Below, piece after piece: positions 1 to 13,055 of a stretch of DNA of 64,000 nucleotides (its first letter is position 1; every line of letters starts with the position of its first letter). Under the pieces are notes generated by a model. It was not told the DNA's origin. It saw only the letters and a list, made by a program, of their open reading frames with translations, and searched no databases. Source of the stretch: Pachypanchax playfairii (taxonomy: Eukaryota; Chordata; Actinopteri; Cyprinodontiformes; Aplocheilidae); contig SSNP01000006.1 in assembly GCA_006937955.1 (NCBI GenBank), positions 5,666,259-5,730,258 of the forward strand. Direction: 5' to 3'. The position numbers were made by a program, and so were the translations under genes.

Positions 1-1001
1 ATATTATAATAACTACATTTAGTTGTTAATTAAAATTTTGTAAGTTGTTTCACTTTAAATGTAACAATGCTTTAAAAATAAATAAATCATAATTTCTGTT
101 AAAAGGCCCTGTATGCTGATTCATCTGACAGATTTTAGATTTAAACTCATCATTTGTGCATAAATTAGGAATTCAGCCTTGATCTTACAAATGTTAACGG
201 CTGACACTTCAGGTTAGCATTATAGGGACGTGAAATATCTAAAAAACCAGAACAACACGTTCTCTAATTTTCTCTGCTGAGGTGAATCACAAACCAAATA
301 ACTATAAATACCATGAGAATCTTATATAGGTCAGAGGCCAAATAGCAACACTGATGTTTGCAATTCTCAGAAAATCGTAAAGGAAATAACTGGGCAGCTA
401 AAAATCTTTCTTTAAGTTTGCTTGAACCCTTCCAGTTTGTGCTTTAGGTGATAAAATTTTGATCTTCTGTTTCCTGCTTTCTGAGTAACTCTTTGTTTAG
501 CTTTTCCTGTTGACACACCTCCCTGGTTGAGTGTGTGCTGACCACTTTCTATTGGATGCAAGACTCTTGACTACTCATAAATATTTCATACAACTCCACA
601 AATAACACTAAATATCCATATACATCTTCAGCAGGGTGCTACCTGCCCTCCCTGCCTACATCAGTGAGCTGTAGCCGCCCGTTACCAAGTCACAGCATGT
701 TGAAGATTCAGTCGCCCAGGAAATGGAAATGATAAGAGTTTAACACAAAGCAACTGGACCTCTTTAGTTCCCAGCTGTCTAAAACTAAAGAAACCTTTAG
801 ATGAAGTGAAACTTAAAGGAAAAAAATATATCAGTTTACTTTTATTAAAGTCTTGGTATTATCCTGCCACAAGTTCACCATTATTTCCATATTAGACTGT
901 TCTATGGACTCGGAACTGTGCAGGTCTCAAAAAATCCCACAAAAGGTTCTAATAGTGGAAACGATCCATTTAGTCATAAAAAGACTTTTTCAAACTAAAA
1001 C
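1..1001. other. AT-rich non-coding sequence
   Basis: I see no convincing exon, RNA gene or full transposon here. The short open frames have no recognisable protein motif. It may be intronic sequence of the calpain gene whose first coding exon lies at 5193-5450 on the minus strand, because the remaining calpain exons were not found in the window. Confidence 0.4.
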
Positions 1002-1668
1002 CAGAGCTGTCAAAATTAATGCGTTAAAAATGTGTTGACGCAAAGCCCCCTTTAAGAGCATTAATTTTCTTAACGCGTGATTAACGCACAGGCTTCCGTA
1101 GTTTTGCTTTGTCCACGTATTCACGCACAGGTCTGTTGGCCCTCCTGGCAATCCGTAGCCTGTGAGGCAGTAACTCAGTGGATGTTCACTAGAGCATGGA
1201 AAGCAAAAAACGGGAAGTTTAGCTTAAAAAAGCTACCAGATGGTAATATTTGTAAGACAAAAGTTATTTGTGCTTACTGTCGATGTGAACCAAGCTATCA
1301 CCGTAGTACGACTATCAAACATCACCTGTTAGTAAAGCATACAGCTGATGCACAGAGCTCCTCCCCCTTGTAGAAAACAAACCAAGCTGGATAGTTTTCA
1401 CTTGTTTCAATTTAGTCTAAAAGAAGTACACTTGATCAAATGACCTTCAATTATACTACTTTTTGCTTAGGGACACTGTTACAGTTATAATAAACATATT
1501 TCCATGAAGTATATTTGTCCACTCCATTACTTAAAAGTATAGCAAAAATATGAAAAATATTTTAAGGTCAATTAAAAACATCTTAAAAATCTGGGATTAA
1601 TAGTAAGTTAAATGTGGACAATCATGCGATTAATCGCTTTTCAAATTTTTAATCCTTTGACAGCCCTA
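1002..1668 (+). mobile_element. hAT-type transposon remnant with BED-like zinc finger
   Basis: The ends form imperfect terminal inverted repeats: CAGAGCTGTCAAA on the left and the complement of TAGGGCTGTCAAA on the right. The flanks ACTAAAAC (994-1001) and ACTGAAAC (1669-1676) match at 7 of 8 bases, as expected for an 8-bp hAT target duplication. Inside, a plus-strand frame at about 1077-1373 holds NGKF, LPDG and then a C-x2-C...H-x4-H pattern, which is the look of a BED finger from a hAT transposase. No catalytic part follows, so this is a non-autonomous derivative. A related BED piece lies at about 23313-23415 inside another hAT copy. Confidence 0.7.
1155..1373 (+). pseudogene. BED zinc-finger fragment of a hAT transposase
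   Basis: The translated stretch contains NGKFSLKKLPDG followed by CAYC and HHLLVKH, the cysteine pair and histidine pair of a BED-type DNA-binding finger. It stops soon afterwards and no RNase-H-like transposase domain follows. The frame sits entirely within the hAT element and is therefore transposon-derived, not a host gene. The start codon is uncertain. Confidence 0.5.
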
Positions 1669-4600
1669 ACTGAAACACATGCTCAGTCTTTTGCTTGAAA
1701 TCATGATGTGATGGGAGGACACGGGAACGTAAAAGGTGATACTGAAACAAAACCACTGCCCCCTAGTGGCTGGCTGCAGTATGCACTTTATACTGTAAAC
1801 ACATTTTCAGAATAAAAAACAAACCTCAGAACTTTCTTTGGATGTTGATCTCTTTTGACCTTCAGTTTTCACCTTGCTGCTCTACATGTAGATATATTGT
1901 AATAAGTTTCATTAGAATTAGATATTTATTGCTTGGAAACAAAATGCTTGTTCGCAGGGACAGGTCTCAATGTTTTAAACACATCAGCTTGAGATAAGCA
2001 GTATAACCGTCACTGATCCTATTTTTATGGTTAATTATTATAGACACTGATCACTAAATATTGTGAAATACTCCTAAATACACAGTGTATTGCTGATAAC
2101 CTATCAGTACACTCCAATGACCCAGGGGATTACCAAATAAATGTTTAGCTTCGCTTTCAAGTTTGTCTTTAGACTTCAGATGACAATAGCATCATTTTCT
2201 CATCATGATGAGCATGAGAAACACCAACATTAAGTTTAGAAAAAGGAAACAATTTTGCTTCTTTCATTTCAGACCACCACACATGGCTGATTTCATTAAC
2301 ACACTCAGCTTCTCGTACACGAGGCAAAAACCTAAAATATTTTCAGCTCAGACAGCAGCATTTCTGTCACCCCTGACTGCTCTGATACACCACGAATATT
2401 TCACATCATTTAATATATTATGAAGCGTTTCATTTTTGGTAAGAGTCATGACAGTTTACAACTACATGCACACATTCACAGGTTAGCCGCATATTCATGC
2501 ACACTCGCTGGTGGACGTACTCAAATTGAAACTGCAGTGATGCAGACGATCACGACCCTGAAAAAATCTGAAGATGACGCAGCTTCTTCCCCACTGCTAA
2601 GACTCTGTACAAGCAAATCATACGGTAATGAGATCGTGCTGTCTGCTGGGCTGCTATAAAAATATATATGTCACTCAGTTCTCTTGTGAGATATCTGGCA
2701 ACAAGGAGGAGTCTAGTGTATTTATAATATAGTAAACACTGCTGAGTGATGCACCGACGGGAGGGAAGCAGACAGAGGGAGAAGTGATGTGATAAGATGA
2801 AGAGAAAGACTGTGCAAACTTTTTAAACTGGAGGTGCTGCTAACTGGTTTTACTTGAGCATGAAGAGTGAGTCTACTTATAATTTCTGACTGAAAGTGTA
2901 GTTGCCAGGCAACAGACAAAAGTACGTCTGTGGGGGAAAGTTGCTTAAAGGGGGTAATAAAATAAATCTACCACTACTGATTTGCCAAAAAGTCATTATC
3001 TGCTCACGCACAGAAAACACAAAGTTCCTGCCTGTGCTCTCAAGTCTGAAAGTTATGAGCCAGTGTAGATGCGAAGTTCTTATTTTTGTGCATCTTATGA
3101 GTTAAAATCAACAGAGCTGCCAGGAAAATACACTGAGTTCTAAACTAGGGTTGTGTTTCTCTGTTCCATGGCCAATCAGAACCATAGAACCTGCTGGAGG
3201 ATTTTATTTAAATTGAACTGAAGATAACCGTGCAATATGCTGATCTATGCAGGGTTTATATAGTTTACCCAGTTAGGGTTGAGTCATGGTTGCCAAAAAC
3301 TTTAGACAAACGACTGACTTTAGTGATGTAGTAGGTGTAAAATATTCAATAAAATGTTGTGCTGCACGACTGTCTTTATTTTCACTCTCACATTGAGCTT
3401 TATGATGCGCAAATTTACAAGTAAATCACCAATATCTTCTCCAAGTGCATTGTGGGTAAAACTCATCACCAGCCACCCACTACCATCGGAGCTTTATTAT
3501 TTGGGTTTAAAGGGCCCGGTCACTCAGCTCTGATTTGTTCAACTAGTGGTTTAAAGTCTCATTCCCTGCATGCGAATGGAACATTAACTAAAAAAACAAA
3601 ACAAAAAAAAATAGAAACACTCTCAGGTAAAATTTTACAGACATTAACTTCTGTTAAGTCACCTAGTTATTACCTGCTACTGCATGTTCAATATTTCATT
3701 TTCTAATACATTTAGTTGCAGTTTGTTATTTAATGCTTTAATAAAACAGTGTGCAGGTAAGTGGGTGGGATTTTCAATACAACATCTCCAGTACACAGAC
3801 CGAGGCCTAAAAATACAGCATGGCAGTGCCTGCTAACAGGATACTATGGGTGTGTCTCCATATGCATACCTCTGTTACTTGTGTACTCACGTACTTGGGA
3901 AACTCAGTCAGAATCCAAGTACTGTTCTAGTTCAAAGTACTCAAGGCAAGTTCCCTTCAAATGCCCATGAGTACTTGATTGGCTCATTTTATCGAGAATT
4001 AATTGGTGGTGATTTGTGTGAACTTGGGGCAGGTGGATATCCCAGGATGCTTCACAGTACAGACAGCCAGCAGTGATTAAGATCTTCGAGTTGTTTTTAC
4101 TAATGTTTTGTCACAGAAATTTCATTTAAAGATTATTTTTAAGAGAATTTAGATCTCAAAGATCTATGTATGCTGATAGTTTATCAAGAATTAAATTAAG
4201 TTGGATGTCTCCTCCTCGCCAATGGTTCCGCCCGCAGCACAGAGGTGAATTGTTAAGTAGTTTATGCATAGCAGCAGTAGCTCATTATTAGAAAATGACA
4301 CAGGCTTTGTGATTTTGGGTAAAAACGCCATAATCATAATTTAAAGACCAGTGACACGCTTTAAAATAACTTAACAGATGATTGGAGTGGGTCTTTAAAG
4401 TAACAGGCTAAAAACTTTCTTTTCAGTTTCTATGAAAATGGCTATTTAAATCAGCTCATTTTGCATATGAAGTTCCAAATAAATGACAAATACACAAGTA
4501 TGACCAATCCATCCACAGCTGCTCTACACCACTTGCACTGCACCTGCAGGTCTTTTTCTTTAAGTCTTCACACCCTTAGTCTAAGTAAAGTGCAAACTCT

Positions 4601-5192
4601 TCTACATAAAAATGTAATGTTGATGGTAGTGATGTCAGTGTAGCAGTTACTGAGGAAGAAACTTGTTTTTTATCCTCCAATGTTTGTTTGCTACATCTCT
4701 GTAATACCAGTAAAGGCTCTATCTCACTGGGCTGTGACTGTTGGTGGCAAATTGTGAACATCATTCACAAGGAAGTTTCCAAAATGTCTTTAAAAGTTCA
4801 TGAGGGTTCTCGATTTTCTTATGTGGGTCACAGAGCCTCGCTCAAGTCACTGGAGTTTTAAAGAATATGGAAAAACTGTTGACAAATTATCTCAGAATAA
4901 TAACAAAATCATCGCAAGTGTTTAGAATCTTAGAAATGTGAGAAATGTGATGCAACTTCTGTGAGCTGTGAAACAAACTTGTGACTTACTGCAGATAAAT
5001 AATCTGCTATTCCAAACTCATTCAATTGTGAATAGAATAAAAATAAATTCCAAACAAATTCAGACACTTTATGACTTGTGAAATTTCACTCTAGTCGCCA
5101 ACAGTCAGCCCAAAGACATAAATGTTTATTCAGGAAACTACCTCAAAAGCCTAAACGTAAAGATCTACCCAGGTTTCTCTTCACTTTCTTAC
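1669..5192. other. Non-coding stretch, mostly unassigned
   Basis: No exon could be supported on either strand. I looked specifically for the next calpain exons on the minus strand, using the conserved GDCWLLA active-site block as a guide, and did not find them. The part around 3846-4075 looks like a degraded fish interspersed repeat. The rest is AT-rich unique-looking DNA, probably the first intron of the calpain gene. Confidence 0.4.
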
Positions 5193-5450
5193 CGTAGGTC
5201 TCATCCAGCGGACTCCGGAGGTCTTGGAAGATCTGGGACCGAGCTCGTTGAAGCCCAGAGATGATGAGGTGGCAGGGAAAAGGTCATCCTCAAACAGCCT
5301 CCTGTTCTGGAGGCACTGAGCTTTCAGAGTCTCGTAGTTCTGACCCAGAAACTTCACTGCGTTGTCGTTCTGTCCCAGACCGTCATCTCGATCCCACTGG
5401 CTCCTAAGCCTGGCAGCCATGCCTGTGGCGTAGATGGGCGACTCCGCCAT
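5193..5450 (-). CDS. Classical calpain, first coding exon (CAPN1/2/8 group)
   Basis: This exon encodes the N-terminal 86 residues of a calcium-dependent cysteine protease large subunit. The start MAESPIYATGMAARL is followed by AVKFLGQNYETLKAQC, RLFEDDLFPA, SLGFNELGP and SSKTSGVRWMRPT, which track the N-terminal anchor and the start of the protease core domain of classical calpains. The exon ends in phase 0 after the conserved RPT, at a GT donor (minus strand, 5192-5191), where known calpains also have an intron. The catalytic Cys/His/Asn lie in later exons not seen here, which should lie beyond the left edge. Assignment to one paralog (1, 2 or 8) is not possible from this exon. The upstream methionine of an in-frame extension (to 5516) looks like 5' UTR. 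Confidence 0.85.
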
Positions 5451-5576
5451 GGTGAGAGTGTAAGGTTGATAACAAAGACTCTGTTTATCAGATGTTTTGT
5501 TGTTGTTTGGACGCACAGCACGATCTTAGGATGTGTGACTTCTCCAGGAGGCAGACGGGATCTATTGCATCAGCAG

Positions 5577-5584
5577 CTTTATAA
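5577..5584 (-). promoter_or_regulatory. Candidate TATA box upstream of the calpain exon
   Basis: On the minus strand TTATAAAG lies about 127 bases before the calpain start codon, with no clear splice acceptor between it and the ATG. This would fit a TATA promoter with a short 5' UTR. An alternative is a distant first exon in the CpG-rich segment near 12.5 kb. The motif alone is weak evidence. Confidence 0.3.
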
Positions 5585-7187
5585 CAAGCACTGCAACAAC
5601 AATTATGCAAATTCATTGAAAAGATTTAATAGCTCCAAGGCTTGATTATAAATTAAAATGAAACACAGGTTGCCATTAAGAAGCTATTAACTATTAATGA
5701 GACAAGGCTGTTGGTTTGGATGCTTACAATAAAAACGCAGGAGCTCGGGTAGTCGAAGCCTTTAACGAGAGATGAACGTATTCCTCAGAACAGATCCCAG
5801 TCCGCGTCAATCACGGTCCCTTATTATTTGGTCTGCTGCAGGAGGCCGATCTGTCCTGATCCCACTGGCTGCTCAACTCTAAAAGAAAAACAATAATAAC
5901 CTGAGTAAATAATGCAGATAAACAAGTCTTTACCTGTGTTTTCCATGAAAGAATTACAGACAAAAGCAGCACCTGTAGAGTTTCTATAGACACAGTCTGG
6001 ATTTAAAATGAGCCGTCAACTTAATTCTTTTAAACAACCACAGACATGCATACTTAGAATGCACCGTGCAGGGACCGGTCAGAACAAACATCTGCTGAAT
6101 CTGCACAAAAAAGCAGTCAGAAACAAACCACAGCTGCCGTTTGATTGGACAGCTAAATTAATAAAGGTCTCTTGTTAGCACTTCCTGTGTGTATTTATTG
6201 TGCACTCGGTGGTCAGATGTGCTTTCGTGTGAATCTTGATGAACAATGAAGGCAGCAGGGCGGCAAAAACAAGCAAAAGCTCCTTCTGGCTCTTTAATTA
6301 GGCAGAGGATAGAAGGACCAGGCGTAAACTGTCATGGGTGCCATAAAAAGTCTTGACAGAACTGGAGCAACAAAAAGATTTCATTTCAGTTTGTCTGCTT
6401 TTCTTCTTTATCTCTAACACTAAGTGTTTATTTTTAACATTTCTCAGTCTGTCGGTTTGATTTCTTTTTACCTTCTTCAAGCTCTTTTCATTTTTAAGAC
6501 TCAGGTGTCAGTCAGAGGAAAAGCTGAGCAGAAACCAGCTGTTTGTTGGCTCACACAGATTTGACAGCTTTGTACCATTTCCACTCCTTACTGTGGGCCA
6601 CACCCATTCAAATGACCCAACTGACTCAGTGAAAAATATTTCTGTGAACAGAGTCTAAAACCAAACATGACAAAGAGGTTGTTGTGAAAACCTGATTCAC
6701 TGTGACTGTTTTTGCAGAGTGATAGTTTTGGAAGTGGGTTTCTGTGGAGCAGTTATGGTCAGTTGCTATCTTACCTGCAGTGGACAACAGTGATTTCAGT
6801 TTGGAAAACCAGGAGAAGTTCTCAGAGGAATAAATTTAAAGTGCTGAGGGGGAATTAATGCATCTAAAAAGATCTCAAACATCAGCAGCTTTATTTAACA
6901 CTTTACCCTATATTACGTTTGCATCAGGTGGCTATTTGAGCCTCCTTGATACCAGAAGCCCACCTCATTAAATCAACCAGAAAGATCTTTGAGAGATCTT
7001 CATGAGCATTTTGAGAACACAGTGGGCTCCCCAAGGATGTGGTGGATTCTAATTTTGGTAGCACCATATGAAGGTTCTGGGTGGAGCATTGAAGCAGCAG
7101 ATCCATGACATGAGGTCCATGTGCACGGTTAAAGAGGTATGGCCACATAGTGCTGTAGTTCAGACATAAGCACAATCACAAAGAAGC
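5585..7187. other. Region upstream of calpain, no gene seen
   Basis: No gene is supported. On the minus strand at about 5830-5881 a good acceptor-like tract (pyrimidines then TTTTAG) precedes a short frame containing SSQWDQDR, which resembles SQWDRDDG in the calpain exon. It shares 13 identical bases (AGCCAGTGGGATC) with that exon. It may be a decayed duplicate or chance. Confidence 0.3.
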
Positions 7188-7195
7188 GTTATGGT

Positions 7196-8159
7196 CAGGG
7201 GTGCACATAATATTTTTGGCCTGGTTCTCAGAAGAGAACCTAGGGTTGTTGCTTGGTCCTCACATTTTTAAATGTGTCTCGTTGTGTCTCTTCCGAGCTC
7301 CTCTGCTTTGTTTTTGGTTTCATCAAGCTTCAAATTCAGTCTGTTTACTTTACCTGGCTCTATATTTGTTTCAATAAAAATCCTTTAATTGTTGAAAAAA
7401 TCAAGAGAAACCAGTAAAATATAAAAATACTGGTAAAAAAAAAAAACCTTCAGAGTTCAGGTTGGATTGATTACAGGTTTGATTGTTCACTTTAATCTAC
7501 ATTTAACAGTTTGGTGTTGAAATTTATTAGTCAGCTGTTGGGGCTTCAGTCATTTACTGTAACTGTTTTTTGTTTTGAAATGATGAGGATGTTTGTAATG
7601 TGATGCAGTCAGATAAAAAGATACAGTGGACAGTTATGGGGCATTGACTGCATATCCCATAGTGCTTTGCGCGCATTCAAAATGGCGCGGATCACAGACA
7701 AATACGCTGATACTGTTGATTAAAACAGGTGGTTTTCTGTATTTTATAGCACAAAAAGGTAGTTATACACGTCTGTGCCACGATGGTCTATTTGTCTTAT
7801 TCAGTGAATTTTTTCAGTTTTGACGCGATGCAGAATCCTGCAGTCAGCTGCACTGATCTGACTGACTGAAAATCCGTCACACTGGCAAACTGATACACAG
7901 AGACAGAGAGAGACGCAGCATCAGCTGATCAGCTGGAACTTCGGCGCTCTGGCTGAGAAACATATCAGTCAAACAAAAGAAGTCAACGGGATTCTTCATT
8001 TATTTGACAATGAACCCCGCCTCTGATTAACCTAAAAATTCACGCAGCTCAGCCAAACCAATGTTAAGTACGCAAACGCGTGTTGCAACTTTTCATCTGG
8101 TGCGCATTTTATATTTTGACAGTGTGTGCGGACCTGCGGACCACTTATGTGCACCCCTG
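7196..8159. mobile_element. hAT-like non-autonomous transposon (964 bp)
   Basis: The element begins CAGGGGTGCACATAAT and ends with the complement of CAGGGGTGCACATAAG, a 15 of 16 terminal inverted repeat. It is flanked by a perfect 8-bp direct repeat GTTATGGT at 7188-7195 and 8160-8167, diagnostic of hAT-style insertion. No transposase-like frame was recognised inside, so it depends on a partner element elsewhere. The perfect duplication suggests a fairly young insertion. Confidence 0.8.
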
Positions 8160-8167
8160 GTTATGGT

Positions 8168-8709
8168 GATATCTTGTGCTATCACAGTGTTTCACCACTT
8201 CAAGTCCTCGAGATCACCATGTTTAACAGTGTTACGTTCGTCTGGGTGTGAGTTTCTAAGTCTGGAATCTTTTTTTCCTGACAGAGAGAATAAATGTATT
8301 GAACTTTATTCTGCACAAATAAAAATGGAACTTCTATTGGAAATCAAATTGATATGAGCCAAACTCTCAAGACTACAATTTAGTTAATGAAATAAACTAA
8401 TTTAGTTCCCATACCTAAAAAAATACTTAGAAAAATCAGGTCTGAGTGTTCTACTAATCAAAAGAAAGCCATTAAATCAAGATGTACTGGAACCAATTTG
8501 GACAAATTGTTTAATTCTGACTGAACTGACGAGCTAATGGCTAACCATTAACAACAGCTTCATTGCTGTCACTAAGTGGATTGAAGCCATTTCAAAACAA
8601 CTCTAATCTATAAATCATTAAAACATTTTATGCTAATACTCTTCTGAGACTGGAGTTTTTAGAAAAAAGTTGAAAACATGCCTCCCTCCATTATTACAAT
8701 CAGCCACTT
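8168..8709. other. Short non-coding gap between transposons
   Basis: No gene or repeat could be assigned with confidence. The bases directly next to the 7196-8159 element on both sides look like one older interrupted sequence, possibly a degraded DNA transposon, but I could not name it. Confidence 0.3.
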
Positions 8710-9292
8710 TTAAAGAGGCCATTTCATACAAATTTCAGGACTTTGTGGTTATTTCTAAAGTATTAACCAGTAATATGAAGCATTTTATATCTAAAAAAAA
8801 ACATCGGGAAACACTTATTAACAGACCTTTCAATCTGTCTGCGTTATAATTCTGGTGGTTCCGGCTCCTTCTGTCAGGCAGCTGTCAGCAGCTCGTTCAT
8901 ATTCATTGTTCGAATTTGCTGGACTCTGATTGGCTAACAAACTAGCCTATGAGAGCAAGGTATACCGCTTCATGCCCTGCTGCGCATGGCAATGTCAGAC
9001 ATCGTGTCTTCCTGTTTGCTACGTTATGCTACAGCTTTTAGCCAGCAGCATGCTAGGCGTGGTTTCAACTGCGGGAGCTGATGAATACTAACGAACAAAG
9101 GAGTTGTGACAAAACAGATACAGGCTGTTCGAACTCGGGTTTTATCGCCACCTGTGTAGTTTGAGAGATAAAAACTTAAAGAAAAGTTATTGACTTGTTT
9201 TCACACCCACTATGAAGGTAAGAACACCTGTGGAGCTAAAATATTCAACAGAAACCTCAGAAAAGCCGTTTTTAATGGAAGAGCCTCTTTAA
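8710..9292 (+). mobile_element. TTAA-type MITE family A, copy 1
   Basis: The sequence starts TTAAAGAGGCCATTTC and ends GAGCCTCTTTAA, so TTAA plus a short AGAGGC inverted repeat closes both ends. The interior carries a shared block (CCGGCTCCTTCTGTCAGG, TGGACTCTGATTGGCTAAC, CACACCCACTATGAA) found again at 13056-13647, 15431-15643 and, inverted, at 27842-28443. The TTAA ends point to a piggyBac- or Kolobok-like mobiliser. No transposase is present. Confidence 0.75.
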
Positions 9293-12200
9293 GATATAAC
9301 TGTAACAGAAATCAGTTTATGGAAACTCTTTGTGATTCTGGTTTCTGTAAAAAGGGCTAAAATCTCTAACAATGAATGAAGCAGATGCTAATGTTTCCAA
9401 AACACACTTTGGCACAGTATAAATCCTGAAGTGGTTCTTAGACATATTTACCAGCACTGATATCACTGTCATTTATGAATCACTGTGAATTATACAGTAA
9501 CAAAAGCTATATGTAGCATCTGTCCTGGTGTCAAGTCCATAACAGTCCTGAGAGCTTTTACATGATGCCTGTACTGTTCCAACACTACTGTCACCACAGC
9601 CATGTGTGCAGTTTATTTTTATGTGTGTCATGCATAAATAATTGAAATGCCCATAAGACTATAAGGGACCACTTACAGCACTCAGGCGGTAACATAGTAA
9701 CACTCACAATAAGAGCAGCACTTTCTACAGTGGATACTTCAGGCCATCGGCCTGGGAGACACATTTTTATTTTATCTATCTGCCAATCTGGAGGGAAAAT
9801 AAATTCCATGCATGAAACCCCATGAAGAAATTGAACACAGGTGAAGGAGAATGTTGGTACAGGTGTACTAACTTAGGAAAATCCTTCAGATTCGCATTAT
9901 CAAACCAGAGTCTCTTTTTATTAAACACATTTTCTGCAAATAATGTCCTTATCTGAGCAAATCAGGACACTTCATGACTAATAATATCATTTACCTTCTA
10001 AAATAAAGAGCAAAGCTATTAAACTTAAATTGGCTTTTGTCTTCAGCCTCATCTAAATCACATAAAGTCTTCTCTCTCTACACAGGGACTAAATGAGACA
10101 TTTATGAGGAAAATTTGGGTTAAGCATCATGAATATTTCACTCAAACTAAATTAATGATGCAAATACAAAAAAAAAAAATCACCACACCAGTCCAAAGAT
10201 TATGGATCTGAACTAAAAATATATTTGATTATGAAACGCAGCTAAAGTGCTAAAAACGTATTTCAGCAGCTGCTGTGCTGTTTGGGTAAAATTTTATAAT
10301 TTAGTTTAAATTAATTCAATTGGAGTCCTTAAGGATTAAGCCTTAAGGTAACATTACCTCGCTGCGAACACGGTTCAGCGTCTGACCGTGTGGTTTTTCT
10401 ATCTGCAGCCTGTTTTCAGGGTGAACTCTGCCCAACAACACTTCAATCTGGCTGGAATAAATGTTTCATTTCCTCTCACATGAGAAACGCACCACCTCAC
10501 TGCAGGTTACTGACATTTATAAGAAACGACAAGCGGCAAGCTGCGCATTTGGACATGTGAAGTGAGTAGCAGCCTGCAGCTAAAGGCACAAACATGCAGA
10601 AACAGTTAACACATCTGCAACTTCCTCTAAATATTTATTTATTTTACAGATGGAAAATCAAACCAACATGTAAAATGAGCTTTGTTTCAGCTCTTAGATC
10701 TGACTGAGATAAAGATCCAGCATGTTTTGGTCACTGAATAGATCAAACAAAACTAAGCGCCCCGCAGTGGCATCATTTTACTAAATTATTTAGCTGCAAT
10801 TTATTATTTGATGTGTAAAAACAGATGATTGCATGCAGGAAACAGAGGTTGGTCAGTCAATCCAATGTATCCAGTGTGCAAACTCTGCACACCGGATATC
10901 ACGGCGTCTATCTTTAGTGACAATCTAGCAGGTTGCTGTTATCCAAGTCTGTGATGTGAGCAAATCAACTGATTGTTGCTACGGATTATGTCTGACTTAA
11001 TAGTAAGTTAATATTTTGAGGGCCAGAAGAAATAAACGTCTGAGCCAGAAACAGCCTGTGGACCTGTGATGATCACTGATGTAATCCAAGTCAAATTAGA
11101 ATAGATTTAGTTTTTTTAGGGGGGTTAATGTGAGCTGAGCTCTGAAAGATCTAAAAGTTAAAACTGCAGCATTACTCTCAACATTTAATTTGTACATTAC
11201 AGGAGATTTAGGAGCTTCATCAGGATCTGGAGTGGTAATGCTGTACAGTGTATCCACATCTGCACGAGATAAGAGCTTCTGGAAAGACAGAAGAAGAGAG
11301 ACTCCTCTGCATCCTTCCCACAAAAGCCTAAACAAACCGGAAAAGAGTTAAAGTGGAACCTTAATGACTGCAGGGAAAGTTTAGAAAAAGAATTGATGGA
11401 AATTTTGTAATAAATAAATAAATATTTTTTTTAAAAAAGCATCTTAGACTGGTGAGCAGCGGTTGGATTAATTATGCCTTTGGCTCGTGTTGGATCTAAA
11501 ATAAAAACTTGGAAAAAAGTCAAGTACATGCAAGAAGGATTTCTCAGCACAAAACAAAACAATGGAAAACTTTTGGAAGGTGGAAACTCCCCTAAATGAA
11601 AACTTAAAAAAAAATGCATGTGCTGTATATGTTTTGGATAGAAGACACAAATCATGCCACTGACAAGGGGAAGAGATACACAATATATGAGAGCACAGAT
11701 ACGAGGGACCGGGATCCCAACTGGAGCTGCAGCAGTTTCACAACTTTACAGCCAAATTGTTTGTTCACATACAACATGTGTCACTGTTTTTCAGCTGATG
11801 CAGGTCTGAGTCTAGGGCTGGGCCTTCTCACCACAAAAGACAACATGTTGATAGTCACCGTGGGCGTGGGAAGTCGTGCATGAGCTATGATTAAGAGTTC
11901 TCTGGGCGTCTTCAGTATATTTCTGCAGGCAGGAAGTTCATATTCAAAATACAGCAGTGAAATTAAATATACAAGGTGTTCAGCTTAAAAGCCATGAAGA
12001 AAACAGATGCTCCCTGTCACCACACGGAGTCTCTGAAGTTGTCATTAAAAAAAAAAAAGGTTAGATTTTTTGCATAAACTAAGACATACGGCTCTTACAG
12101 ATAAGCAATAGTCTTGGTGAGAAAGGTGTGGTCTCTGTCAAATTAAAGTTCAAAATCAACGTCCGTATACACCGTGCAGAGTAAAGTTAAAAAAAAAAAA

Positions 12201-12465
12201 AAAAATACTTTACAAGGAAACACTCCGGAAACAACTGTTCCGTTTTAAATAACGAAATTTCTTTCAGTTTATGTCCACAACTTAACGAGAAGTTTGTTCT
12301 CGTGTGAGGAAGTAGTTTTCATTATTTCTTCAAGTCAACACTAAACAATGTTCTGACACACCAACTTGGAACTTTTACTCGAAAGGAAAGTTTTGGTTAA
12401 AAAAAACATAGACGCAAGATCCCCGTTCCAAACCGAGTTAATGAAGAATTGTGTGTTGAACTTAC
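9293..12465. other. Non-coding stretch, no gene supported
   Basis: Only short open frames without recognisable motifs occur here. Poly(A) and poly(T) runs at about 10168, 11425 and 12189 hint at old retroposed sequence, but no family could be named. The stretch may be intron or upstream sequence of the minus-strand gene whose putative first exon lies at 12466-12660. Confidence 0.35.
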
Positions 12466-12660
12466 TTTGCTGTGCGTTTTGTTAAAGTGCTGTTGTTGAC
12501 ATTCAGTCCGCCACTCGACGTGTTCTGTTCCTGTCCATGTTTCGTGTGGTTCGGCCCCCTCGGCGCTCGTTCACCAGAAACGCCCTGCTGCTTGTCTCTG
12601 CACTGCCCTCGCGCTGTCAAAGAGCCCCCGCAGTGCGGCTGCGCAGTACCAGCTAGTCCT
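12466..12660 (-). promoter_or_regulatory. CpG-rich candidate first exon or promoter
   Basis: This GC- and CpG-rich island stands out in AT-rich surroundings. Read on the minus strand it ends CAGCAAA followed by GTAAGTTC, an excellent splice donor (12465-12464). It contains no long open frame, so it would be a 5' untranslated exon. Because CAPN1-type genes can have a non-coding first exon, it could belong to the calpain exon 7 kb downstream on the same strand. That link is inference. It could instead serve another transcript. Confidence 0.35.
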
Positions 12661-13055
12661 CAACTTAATTAAATCCAGCTGTGTATGGAATAACGCAAGT
12701 GCCAAAAAAAAAAAAAAAGAAAGGAAAAAATAGAAAACAGCTGGGAATGAATGTAGAATATTGATGGAAAAATACTAAAATACTAAATACTAACTAAATA
12801 AATACTAAACTATCTAATATTAATTTTTTTTCAACTATTGCACAGCTTTTTCCTCATGTCCTGCATATTATGGTACTCTTTGAAGTAAAACAGATAGTCA
12901 GTCCCAAAGTATGACGAAGGAAGCTCTGTCAATAACACCAAAGAAAACAACTCAGCATATTTGTTTTTCTTTTATTTCATGCAAGGGTATTACTCATGTG
13001 AGCAGCTTAAAACTGAAAATGTTTCAATTATGTTTTGTGACTTAACTAATTGCTG

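Noticed and set aside
4040..4085. A minus-strand NHCWL-like reading near 4070 that recalls the calpain active-site block GDCWLLA
   Set aside because: Only three residues fit, the flanking codons do not continue a calpain alignment, there are no splice sites in place, and the DNA looks like a dispersed repeat.
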